Origin: Qipengyuania_B sp965214525
Lineage (GTDB): Bacteria > Pseudomonadota > Alphaproteobacteria > Sphingomonadales > Sphingomonadaceae
Assembly (NCBI GenBank): GCA_965214525.1
Contig: OZ243959.1
Location: forward strand, 1,550,001-1,614,000
Reading direction: 5' to 3'
DNA: 64,000 nucleotides
Positions 53,074-60,227 of the stretch are shown here, piece by piece. The notes under the pieces are model-generated. The model was not told the origin of the DNA, ran no database searches, and worked only from the letters and a program-made list of their open reading frames with translations. The position numbers were made by a program, and so were the translations under genes. Numbering within the stretch: position 1 is the stretch's first letter; each line of letters opens with the position of its first letter.

Positions 53074-53937
53074 ATGTTCGCTGCAATCGGTATCGTCGTC
53101 CTCCTGGTCATGGTTTTTGGCGGCTTCGTCCTTGCCGGCGGGTCGATGGGGCCGGTGCTCCACGCCCTCCCCTTCGAAGGCATGATGATCGGCGGCGCGG
53201 CGCTGGGCGCGCTCATCGCGGGCAATTCCCTGCACGAGGTCAAGGCGGTGGGAGCCGCCTTCGGCAAGATCTTCAAGGGCCCAAGACATACCAAGCAGGA
53301 TCACATCGACGCCATCGCGCTCGCGACGCAATTGATGAAGCTGTTGAAAGCCGAAGGACCGGTTGCGCTGGAACCCCATGTCACCGATCCCGCGAACAGT
53401 ACCATCTTCGCCGCCTATCCGGCAATCCTGGGCAACCAGCCGCTAACCGACCTCATCGCCGACACGCTGACACTGATCGTCGTCTCCTCCGGAACGCTGG
53501 AAACCCACGCCATCGAAGAGGTGATGGACAACGCGATGAAGACCCATTTCGCGCAATTGCACGAGCCGCAACATGCCCTGCAGACGATGGCCGACGCCCT
53601 GCCCGCGCTCGGCATCGTCGCGGCCGTGCTCGGCATCGTCAAGACCATGGGCAGCATCGACAAGCCGCCAACGATACTGGGCGGCATGATCGGTAGCGCG
53701 CTGGTCGGCACCTTCCTGGGCGTGTTCCTTGCCTATGGCATCGTCGGCCCGCTGGCCGGCCGGCTGAAACAGGTGCTGGAGGCGGATGAGCAGATCTTCC
53801 ATGTGATCAAGCAGGTCGTGATTGCCTCGCTCCACGGCTATCCGCAACCATTGGTGGTGGAAGCTGCCCGCTCGGGCCTGGGCCATGCGGTGCGACCCGG
53901 CCTCACCGAACTGCTCGACGCGTTACGCGACCGCTAG
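53074..53937 (+). CDS. motA: Flagellar motor stator protein MotA
   Basis: A 287 aa stator component with four helices (about 3-24, 33-52, 170-190, 200-225). The proton-path signature ALPALGIVAAVLGIVKTMGSID and GTFLGVFLAYGIVGPLAGRL are present. Together with MotB it couples ion flow to torque. It is longer than the MotA/ExbB-like protein at 44569, so this is the likely main stator. Confidence 0.94.
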   Translation: MFAAIGIVVLLVMVFGGFVLAGGSMGPVLHALPFEGMMIGGAALGALIAGNSLHEVKAVGAAFGKIFKGPRHTKQDHIDAIALATQLMKLLKAEGPVALEPHVTDPANSTIFAAYPAILGNQPLTDLIADTLTLIVVSSGTLETHAIEEVMDNAMKTHFAQLHEPQHALQTMADALPALGIVAAVLGIVKTMGSIDKPPTILGGMIGSALVGTFLGVFLAYGIVGPLAGRLKQVLEADEQIFHVIKQVVIASLHGYPQPLVVEAARSGLGHAVRPGLTELLDALRDR

Positions 53938-53938
53938 C

Positions 53939-54805
53939 ATGGCCAGCGCCCCCGCCCCCCTCGCCCAAATCCCCGCCGCACCCGCCGCCCCGGCAGAGCC
54001 AGCGCCCCGGCCGATCATCGTCAAAAAGGTGACGGTGGTTGCCGGCGGCGGCCATCACGGGGGCGCCTGGAAAGTCGCCTATGCCGATTTCGTCACCGCG
54101 ATGATGGCGTTCTTCCTGATGCTGTGGCTGCTGGGCGCGACGAACGAGCAGCAGCGCAAGGGCATCGCCGATTACTTTGCCCCAACCCTGGTCAAATACC
54201 GTGACAAGGGCCTGGGCGGCACGGGGCTGTTGAAGGGAGACGCGCTGGTCGCGGCGGATGAATACCCGCACGCCGCCGGGCAGACCGGTACCCGTTCGAT
54301 GACGGTGCCGCGCGGAGCAACGGGCGGGCCAAAGGAGGGCGGCGGGCGCGGCGGCGAACTGGAGCGGCGGATCGCCGAGCGGCTCGCTTCGAGCGAAGCG
54401 TTACGTCGCCTGGGCGAGCAGGTGCGCCTGGTCGATACCACCGAAGGTATCCGCATCGATCTGGTGGATGATGCGGACTTCTCCATGTTCGCCCTGGGCA
54501 CCACCGTGCTCACTCCCGATGCGCGGTTGCTGGTGGGCGCGATCGGCGCGGCGCTGGGTACGCAAGCGAGCGACCTTGCGGTGCGCGGCCATACCGATGC
54601 CCTGGTGTTTCGTGGCAATGGCGGCGTCAACAATTGGTCGCTCAGCACCGGCCGGGCCGAGGCGACGCGGCAGGCCTTGCTGCGCGAGGGCGTTGCCGCC
54701 GCCCGCTTCCGCCGTATCGAAGGCGTCGCCGACCGCGAGCCCCTGATCACGGACGATCCCGCCGACCCGCGCAACCGGCGCATTTCCATTACCGTGCTGG
54801 ATTAG
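53939..54805 (+). CDS. motB: Flagellar motor stator protein MotB
   Basis: A 288 aa stator partner. A Pro/Ala-rich N-terminus is followed by WKVAYADFVTAMMAFFLMLWLLGATNEQQRKGIADYF, with the proton-carrying Asp50 at the start of the helix. A peptidoglycan-binding OmpA-like domain (about 175-288) contains VRGHTDALVFRGN and NWSLSTGRAEATRQALL. It starts 1 bp after the motA stop with a weak ribosome-binding site and ends the rightward flagellar operon. Confidence 0.94.
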   Translation: MASAPAPLAQIPAAPAAPAEPAPRPIIVKKVTVVAGGGHHGGAWKVAYADFVTAMMAFFLMLWLLGATNEQQRKGIADYFAPTLVKYRDKGLGGTGLLKGDALVAADEYPHAAGQTGTRSMTVPRGATGGPKEGGGRGGELERRIAERLASSEALRRLGEQVRLVDTTEGIRIDLVDDADFSMFALGTTVLTPDARLLVGAIGAALGTQASDLAVRGHTDALVFRGNGGVNNWSLSTGRAEATRQALLREGVAAARFRRIEGVADREPLITDDPADPRNRRISITVLD

Positions 54806-55093
54806 CGAGGCTGGATAGGCGGCCGCAGCGCCACGAACAGCGTGTCCTGCCGTAGGTCGCCTGCCACCCTCGCCTCCTTTCCCGGTAGGCTGGACAGTGT
54901 CCACCTTTCGGCGGGAATGGCAAGCAGGAACGTAAATCGAGCACGATGAGCAGCGAGGTTTAGACAAGCCAAAAAGCCGCTGCGGATAATCGGATTGCAG
55001 GCGCTTCCGCCGTCCTCGCGCAGCACCAGGGACAGGGAACGGCGCGATGGCAGACGCCGCGTATCGCAGATCATGGTGCGAGAGTAGGCGAGC
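54806..55093. other. 288-bp gap between motB and the VirB2-like gene
   Basis: No supported gene. On the minus strand a 97-codon frame (54802-55095) is open, beginning MLAYSRTMICDTRRLPSRR; its first third has GC-rich third positions but the middle does not, and I see no domain. A start overlapping the divergent VirB2-like start would be unusual. I regard it as unproven. Confidence 0.5.
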
Positions 55094-55453
55094 ATGGCGA
55101 CACCGTTCCCCGCTCGCAGTCAGACGCCGCTCGGAAGCTCGGCCTGGTGGCTGACCGATACGCTGCTTGGCGATCTGGCGATCGCAATGTGCGTCATTGC
55201 GGTTGCTGTCATCGGACTATTGATGATGAGCGGGCGGCTGCCGATCAGGCAGGGTGCAAAGGTGGTACTAGGATGCTTCGTACTGTTTGGCGCGCCGGTG
55301 ATCGCAAGCGGGTTCTTGCATCTGGGCGACGAAGCGAGAGGCTATGACCGTGCTGCGGCTTTCCCGCAGACACAGTCGCTGCCCCCTCGCGAGGAACTGC
55401 CGCCTTCAACCTACGATCCCTATGCCGGCGCGTCGATGCGGAATGATCGGTAA
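55094..55453 (+). CDS. VirB2/TrbC-like pilin-type membrane protein
   Basis: A 119 aa protein with two hydrophobic segments (about 26-46 and 57-75): LLGDLAIAMCVIAVAVIGLLMMSG, then RLPIRQGAKVVLGCFVLFGAPVIASGF. This layout and the G-R-x-P-x-R-x-G loop match VirB2/TrbC type IV secretion pilins, but the C-terminal 40 residues are polar and Pro-rich. No other type IV secretion gene is visible nearby, so it is an orphan whose role is unclear. Confidence 0.6.
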   Translation: MATPFPARSQTPLGSSAWWLTDTLLGDLAIAMCVIAVAVIGLLMMSGRLPIRQGAKVVLGCFVLFGAPVIASGFLHLGDEARGYDRAAAFPQTQSLPPREELPPSTYDPYAGASMRNDR

Positions 55454-55814
55454 GATGGCGTACGACTTTATCGATTGGCGTGCTGCGTACGGTGTGCACG
55501 AAGTTGTTCCCCATATGTGCATGGTCTGATCCACCGCTGCCCTGGCTGTTCAATGACGATAAAGGCCTCGGTTTCACCCGGATTTCCTAGCCCAGACTGG
55601 GCCTGAGGGGAAGAGGCGAGATCGCAACTTTGTTCTCGTTGGGGAGCAGTTTGGTAACAAATAGCCACTCCGAGGATCAAAACTCAGGGCAATTCTGATT
55701 GCCCGATCTAGCTCCCGTGAGGGAACTGCATAGCGACTAACGGATGGGCTTGCCGACGATGTTTGGGACAGAAAAGATCATCCCGTGGAAGGGTCGTTCT
55801 CCGCCTGCTAGTGA
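55454..55814. other. 361-bp gap before the restriction gene
   Basis: No credible gene found on either strand. It holds the hairpin at 55687-55704 and, just after it, a small TCCC-GTGA-GGGA hairpin. The sequence is more AT-rich than the flagellar genes, which marks the change from core to accessory DNA. Confidence 0.6.
55687..55704 (+). terminator. Perfect 7-bp inverted repeat GGGCAAT-TCTG-ATTGCCC
   Basis: The 18 bases form a 7-bp stem with a 4-nt loop. There is no T-run after it, so termination is uncertain. It lies about 110 bp upstream of the restriction gene and could equally be an operator for a controller protein. Confidence 0.4.
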
Positions 55815-58800
55815 ATGATGATGCAGCTGTTTGCCGGATCGTTTCTAACGACTGATTACCTTGAGGAAGCCATCCGGCAATCGACCGAATACCGGGTGGT
55901 TGATGTCGATGCGCTGCGCTCTGCACTGACTGCCATCGCTGACCGATTCCCGCGAGACTCTTCACCGAACGAAAGCCAGACCGAGGATGATTTCATCTGG
56001 CCGATCCTTGCCGAACTGGGTTGGTTCGAGAGCCTGAGGCAGCAGAACCTCTCCGCCGGTGGCAGGCTCGACGTGCCGGACGGATTGCTTTTCATTGATG
56101 CCGAAGCCAAGGACCGCGCGAATTCGCAGCCTGAAGAATGGCGACGCTACGAGCATGGCGCAGCAGTGGTCGAGAGCAAGCGATGGGCGAGGCCGCTCGA
56201 TAGGGCCATAGGGCGCGAAGATGCGGTTGCACCTTCGACGCAGATGCTCCGCTACCTGCGCCGCATCGGGGATAACAGCCAGCACGGTTTGCGGTGGGGC
56301 ATCCTCACCAATGGTGCGCGCTGGCGGCTCTATTGGGCAGGCGCGCGGTCGGTCAGCGAAGAGTTTCTCGAAGTCGATCTGGACGGTGTGCTGGCGCTGA
56401 ATGCGCAGAGCGAACTCGGCGTCGATGATGCGGTTCGTGACCATGCCTTGCGGGTCTTTGCCGCAATCTTTTCGCGCACCGCATTTGCCAGGACCGGGGC
56501 CGATGGTCGCTCGTTCCACGAACGCGCAAGGGCGGAGGCTGCGTTCTATGAAGAGCGGGTTGCCAAGTCGCTGTCGAAGCTGGTCTTCGAAGATATATTC
56601 CCTGCATTGACCGCTGCCATTGCGGGGGCGTCGCCGGAAACGCCACTCGAGGAAGTACGCGGCGCTTCGCTCGTCCTGCTCTACCGCCTGCTGTTCCTGC
56701 TCTATGCCGAAGACCGCGACCTGCTGCCGGTCAATTCGGAAGGCTATGACGATTACGCGCTGCGCCCAAAACGCCTTGAAGTGGGCGACCGGATGGGGCG
56801 CGGCGATGCCTTTTCGACCAGCGCATCGCAAATCTGGAATCGAATTGCGGACCTCTCGCGCATCGTCGATCGCGGCGATGCCTCGATCGGCATTCCGCCC
56901 TACAATGGCGGTTTGTTCGACCCTGGGAATACACCGCTGCTCGACCAAATTCGATTGCCGGACAGCGTGCTTGCTCCGGTCATCGACAAGCTGTCATTCG
57001 AGCGCCAGGGCAGCGTCCGGCGCTACATCAACTACCGTGACCTCACGGTCCAGCAACTAGGGTCGATCTACGAGCGCCTCCTGGAGCACGAAGTGGTCCG
57101 CGAGGATGGCACTATCGCCGTCCGCCCCAACGCGTTCGCGCGCAAGAACAGCGGCAGCTATTACACGCCAGATGAGCTGGTCACGCTGATCCTCGAAAAA
57201 ACCATTGAACCACTATTCGAGGATGCGAACGCGGGCTTTGCGGCGGCGATTGCCCAGATCAAAAAGGGCGACGCAGAAGACTACATACGTGCCGAACTGG
57301 GAGATGCCGATCCCGCACAGGCCATCCTTCGGCTGCGCGTTTGCGATCCAGCGATGGGGTCCGGTCACTTCCTCGTCAGTCTGGTCGATCTCATGGCCGA
57401 CAAGGTGCTCGAAGCAATGGCGGAAGCGACCGCCGGTGCGGAACAAGCTGGCCATGACTATGCCAGCCCGCTGGCCGATAGGATCGGAGAAATCCGCCGC
57501 ACCATCCTGAAGAATGCGCGGGAAGAAGGCTGGACGATCGACGAGGCCCAGCTCGATGACCGTCACATTGTTCGCCGCATGGTCCTGAAGCGCTGCGTCT
57601 ATGGCGTGGACAAAAATCCGATGGCGGTGGAACTCGCCAAGGTCGCGCTGTGGCTTCACACCTTCACCGTCGGCGCGCCGCTGTCCTTCATCGATCACCA
57701 TCTGCGCTGCGGAGACAGCCTGTTCGGCTTGTGGGTGCGCGATGCCATCGACAAGGCGGCGAAGCTCGGTGGGGAACTGCTGTGGAACGAAGCGCTGCGC
57801 AATGCCCAGCGCAGTGCCGAGGCGATGAAGACCATCGAGGCGCTGACCGACGCCGAGATTGCCGAAGCTCACCGCTCTGCGGCCATGTGGGAAGATGTCG
57901 AGCTGATGACGGGCGAGCTGGATGGCTTCGTCAGCTTCATGCACGCGCTCGACTGGCTCAATCTCGGCAAGGACGAAAAAGCTCTGGTGCGCCTGTGGCT
58001 CGACGGGCGGTTCGGCGATCCCATCCCCATAGCGCGCGGTCGTAAGGAGCCGGAAGGCGGCAAAGCTAGAGCCGACGAGGTCGAGGCGTTCGCCGAAATC
58101 TGGCGCGATGCGCGTCAGTTGATCGAGGAGGAGCGCTTCCTCAACTGGCAGATTGCGTTTCCTGGTGTCTGGCAGAATTGGGAGAGCACAGAGCGTAAAG
58201 GCGGCTTCGATGCCATTGTGGGCAATCCGCCGTGGGACCGGATCAAGCTGCAACAGGTCGAGTGGTTCGCTGCGCGCAAGCCGGAAATCGCGATGGCAGA
58301 GCGAGCCTCTGACCGGAAAAAGATGATCGCGTCCCTGGAAGCTGCGAACGATCCGCTCTGGAAGGATTTCAGGCACGCGGAACAACGGGCTATCGACACT
58401 TCCCGGATGGCCCGAAAATCAGGCAGCTATCCGCTGCTTTCGGGCGGCGATACCAACCTCAATTCGCTCTTCGTGGAGCGCGGGCATCACCTCATTAAGG
58501 AGCGCGGCGTTGTCGGCTTGCTTGTGCCGTCTGGTCTGATTTCAGACAAGAGTTCGGCAGGCTTCTTCAAGGAAGTCTCGCAGGCAAAGCAGGTCCGTTA
58601 CGTCATCGACTTTTTCAACAAGCGCTATGACGGCACGCTATTCTTCCCGGACGTATATTACCGTTTCAAATTTTGCGGATACATCGCCACCGGTAAAGGA
58701 CGATCAGCGGACGAGGCGCTCTACGGGTTCTTCATCCGCGACGTTGCGGAAGTGGAAAATCCGGACCGCGTGTTCCCCATGTCGCCAGATGAGATTGAGT

Positions 58801-58901
58801 TCATCAACCCGAACAGCGGGACCGCGCCAATTTTCCGCTCGCGGCGCGACAAGGAAATCACTTCGCGCATCTATGACAGCTCGCCAGTGCTGGTTGATTA
58901 A
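55815..58901 (+). CDS. Type IIG-like restriction-modification enzyme, N-terminal part (frame ends at in-frame TAA)
   Basis: A 1028 aa Eco57I/PglX-like protein. The N-terminus has a PD-(D/E)xK nuclease pattern: RLDVPDGLLFID (Asp86/Asp89) and VVESKRW (Glu120, Lys122). The N6-adenine methyltransferase follows with motif X-like NSGSYYTPDELV, motif I DPAMGSGHF (from Asp511) and motif IV GNPPWDRI (Asn804). A helical connector (about 230-430) precedes the methylase. The frame stops at TAA 58899-58901, yet the same frame continues for 339 codons with conserved-looking sequence, so the full protein should be about 1367 aa. Both nuclease and methylase cores lie upstream of the stop; the recognition part lies largely downstream. 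Confidence 0.88.
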   Translation: MMMQLFAGSFLTTDYLEEAIRQSTEYRVVDVDALRSALTAIADRFPRDSSPNESQTEDDFIWPILAELGWFESLRQQNLSAGGRLDVPDGLLFIDAEAKDRANSQPEEWRRYEHGAAVVESKRWARPLDRAIGREDAVAPSTQMLRYLRRIGDNSQHGLRWGILTNGARWRLYWAGARSVSEEFLEVDLDGVLALNAQSELGVDDAVRDHALRVFAAIFSRTAFARTGADGRSFHERARAEAAFYEERVAKSLSKLVFEDIFPALTAAIAGASPETPLEEVRGASLVLLYRLLFLLYAEDRDLLPVNSEGYDDYALRPKRLEVGDRMGRGDAFSTSASQIWNRIADLSRIVDRGDASIGIPPYNGGLFDPGNTPLLDQIRLPDSVLAPVIDKLSFERQGSVRRYINYRDLTVQQLGSIYERLLEHEVVREDGTIAVRPNAFARKNSGSYYTPDELVTLILEKTIEPLFEDANAGFAAAIAQIKKGDAEDYIRAELGDADPAQAILRLRVCDPAMGSGHFLVSLVDLMADKVLEAMAEATAGAEQAGHDYASPLADRIGEIRRTILKNAREEGWTIDEAQLDDRHIVRRMVLKRCVYGVDKNPMAVELAKVALWLHTFTVGAPLSFIDHHLRCGDSLFGLWVRDAIDKAAKLGGELLWNEALRNAQRSAEAMKTIEALTDAEIAEAHRSAAMWEDVELMTGELDGFVSFMHALDWLNLGKDEKALVRLWLDGRFGDPIPIARGRKEPEGGKARADEVEAFAEIWRDARQLIEEERFLNWQIAFPGVWQNWESTERKGGFDAIVGNPPWDRIKLQQVEWFAARKPEIAMAERASDRKKMIASLEAANDPLWKDFRHAEQRAIDTSRMARKSGSYPLLSGGDTNLNSLFVERGHHLIKERGVVGLLVPSGLISDKSSAGFFKEVSQAKQVRYVIDFFNKRYDGTLFFPDVYYRFKFCGYIATGKGRSADEALYGFFIRDVAEVENPDRVFPMSPDEIEFINPNSGTAPIFRSRRDKEITSRIYDSSPVLVD
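58899..58901 (+). other. In-frame TAA interrupting the restriction gene
   Basis: Codon 1029 of the gene is TAA (SSPVLVD, stop, then RSGEPVAVWPVRYATMLHM in the same frame). Removing one base change gives a continuous frame from 55815 to 59918. This points to a single point mutation (for example CAA, AAA or GAA to TAA), not a frameshift. Confidence 0.85.
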
Positions 58902-58946
58902 CGGTCTGGTGAACCGGTTGCCGTCTGGCCGGTTCGCTATGCGACG

Positions 58947-59918
58947 ATGCTTCACATGGCGAATGACAGCGACAAGTTCCGCACAGTTGCCGAGTTGACG
59001 GGCGACGAGGCCGCGTGGCCAATCGGCGGCAACCAATACCAGTCAGGCAGCGGCGTGTGGTGGCCGCTGTATGAAGGCAAGATGGTCCAAGCCTACGATC
59101 ATCGGGCGGCGGACATCGTATTGGCGGCAGCCAACGTGTTCCGACCGGGACAAGGTTCTGATCTAGACGAAGACGATCATGCTGATCCGTCGCGCCAGCC
59201 GACGCCGCGATACTGGGTGCCAGCCAACGAAGCTGGCTGGGATGCGCCGTCTGACTGGTGCCTTGCCATCAAGGACGTGACCTCGGTCACGAACATGCGG
59301 ACCACAATCGGGACGATGATCCCCAAGGTTGGCGCGGGTCATACCCTGCCTGTTCTGTTTCCAAAGAAAGGCGTGGATGCGAACGCCCATGCCAGCTTCG
59401 CACCGCTCTTGCTGGCGAACATGAACGCCATCACTTACGATTACCTCGCGCGGCAGAAGGTTCACGGCAATCACCTCGCCTGGTATCTGCTGGAACAGCT
59501 ACCGGTCATCCCGCCGGACGATTACTCGCGTCGCTTCGGTGCCAAGCCTGCTACCGAGATCGTTCGCGAAATCGTGCTGGAACTGACCTACACGGCGCAC
59601 GACATGGCTCCCTTCGCGCGCGACCTAGGGCATCTCGATGCAGAGGGAGAAGTCTTGCCGCCCTTCGAATGGGATGAGGAACGCCGCTTTACTCTGCGCG
59701 CGAAACTCGATGCGCTCTATTTCATCCTCTACGGCGTCTGGGACGCAGCAAACCCCGCCAAGTCGCGTGAGGACATCCGCTATATCTATTCCACTTTTCC
59801 GATCGTTGAGCGGGAGGAACGGGTCCGATACGACAACCGCTACCGCAGCCCGGAATTGGCGCTGCTGTGGATTAACGCATTAATGGCGGCACAACCGAAT
59901 GCGGATATCCGGGATTGA
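58947..59918 (+). CDS. Type IIG-like restriction-modification enzyme, C-terminal part
   Basis: 323 aa from ATG at 58947, in the same frame as the upstream 1028 aa protein. LHMANDSDKFRTVAELTGDEAAWPIGGNQYQSGSGVWWPLYEGKMVQAYDHR is typical of the C-terminal region of large Eco57I-like enzymes, where DNA recognition and coupling reside; later PVLFPKKGVDANAHASFAP and HGNHLAWYLLEQLPVIPPDDYS are also typical. If translated separately it would be a free specificity-like fragment; otherwise this is the dead tail of a broken gene. No ribosome-binding site stands out before its ATG. Confidence 0.75.
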   Translation: MLHMANDSDKFRTVAELTGDEAAWPIGGNQYQSGSGVWWPLYEGKMVQAYDHRAADIVLAAANVFRPGQGSDLDEDDHADPSRQPTPRYWVPANEAGWDAPSDWCLAIKDVTSVTNMRTTIGTMIPKVGAGHTLPVLFPKKGVDANAHASFAPLLLANMNAITYDYLARQKVHGNHLAWYLLEQLPVIPPDDYSRRFGAKPATEIVREIVLELTYTAHDMAPFARDLGHLDAEGEVLPPFEWDEERRFTLRAKLDALYFILYGVWDAANPAKSREDIRYIYSTFPIVEREERVRYDNRYRSPELALLWINALMAAQPNADIRD

Positions 59919-60227
59919 TTGACTGTCCAAGACCGAGAGATGAGACACGGGAGACACGGGAGACACGGGAGACACGGGAGACACGGGAGCCGCAGAGCGC
60001 GCGCTTCGCGCATAGTCCACCATCAGCTTACTTCGTACTAAGAGCTACTCGGTTCGGGGTCAGCATTGTGCCCTCAGGGCGGACGTTAGCAATCGCTCTG
60101 TTCGCGCCTATTAGCAGACCTTCACACAGAGACCGGAGCTACTTGGGGAACAGGGCATGATGCGGTCCTCTGTTGGTTTCTTCCTGCTGGACTCGCATCT
60201 ATCATCAAGACACGGCAAGATGATCAG
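59919..60227. other. 309-bp intergenic stretch with minisatellite
   Basis: Contains five tandem 9-bp repeats at its start (listed separately), then a GCGCG/CGCGC short hairpin and AT-richer sequence leading to the ATPase gene. An 81-codon frame over the repeats is an artefact of the repeat having no stop. No transcription signal is clear. Confidence 0.6.
59942..59986 (+). repeat. Five tandem copies of GAGACACGG
   Basis: Five perfect head-to-tail copies of a 9-bp unit, followed by a degenerate GAGCCGCAG. The unit lies 23 bp after the stop of the restriction gene. Its length is a multiple of three, so it would not shift a frame, but it lies outside any credible gene. It could vary in copy number. 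Confidence 0.9.

Noticed and set aside
50540..53379. Very long open frames on the minus strand opposite flgK, flgL and motA (over 500 codons each).
   Set aside because: They lie antisense to well-conserved flagellar genes; such frames arise from the high-GC third positions of the real genes and show no domain.
55454..55814. tRNA gene or attachment site at the island boundary.
   Set aside because: No cloverleaf, T-arm GTTCGA context or direct repeat could be recognised; the hairpins present are too short.
59942..59986. CRISPR array.
   Set aside because: The 9-bp units are adjacent without spacers and there are no cas genes; this is a minisatellite.
59915..60160. 81-codon protein over the minisatellite.
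   Set aside because: Its coding look comes from the repeat; no ribosome-binding site or domain, and the amino-acid repeat ETR is an artefact.
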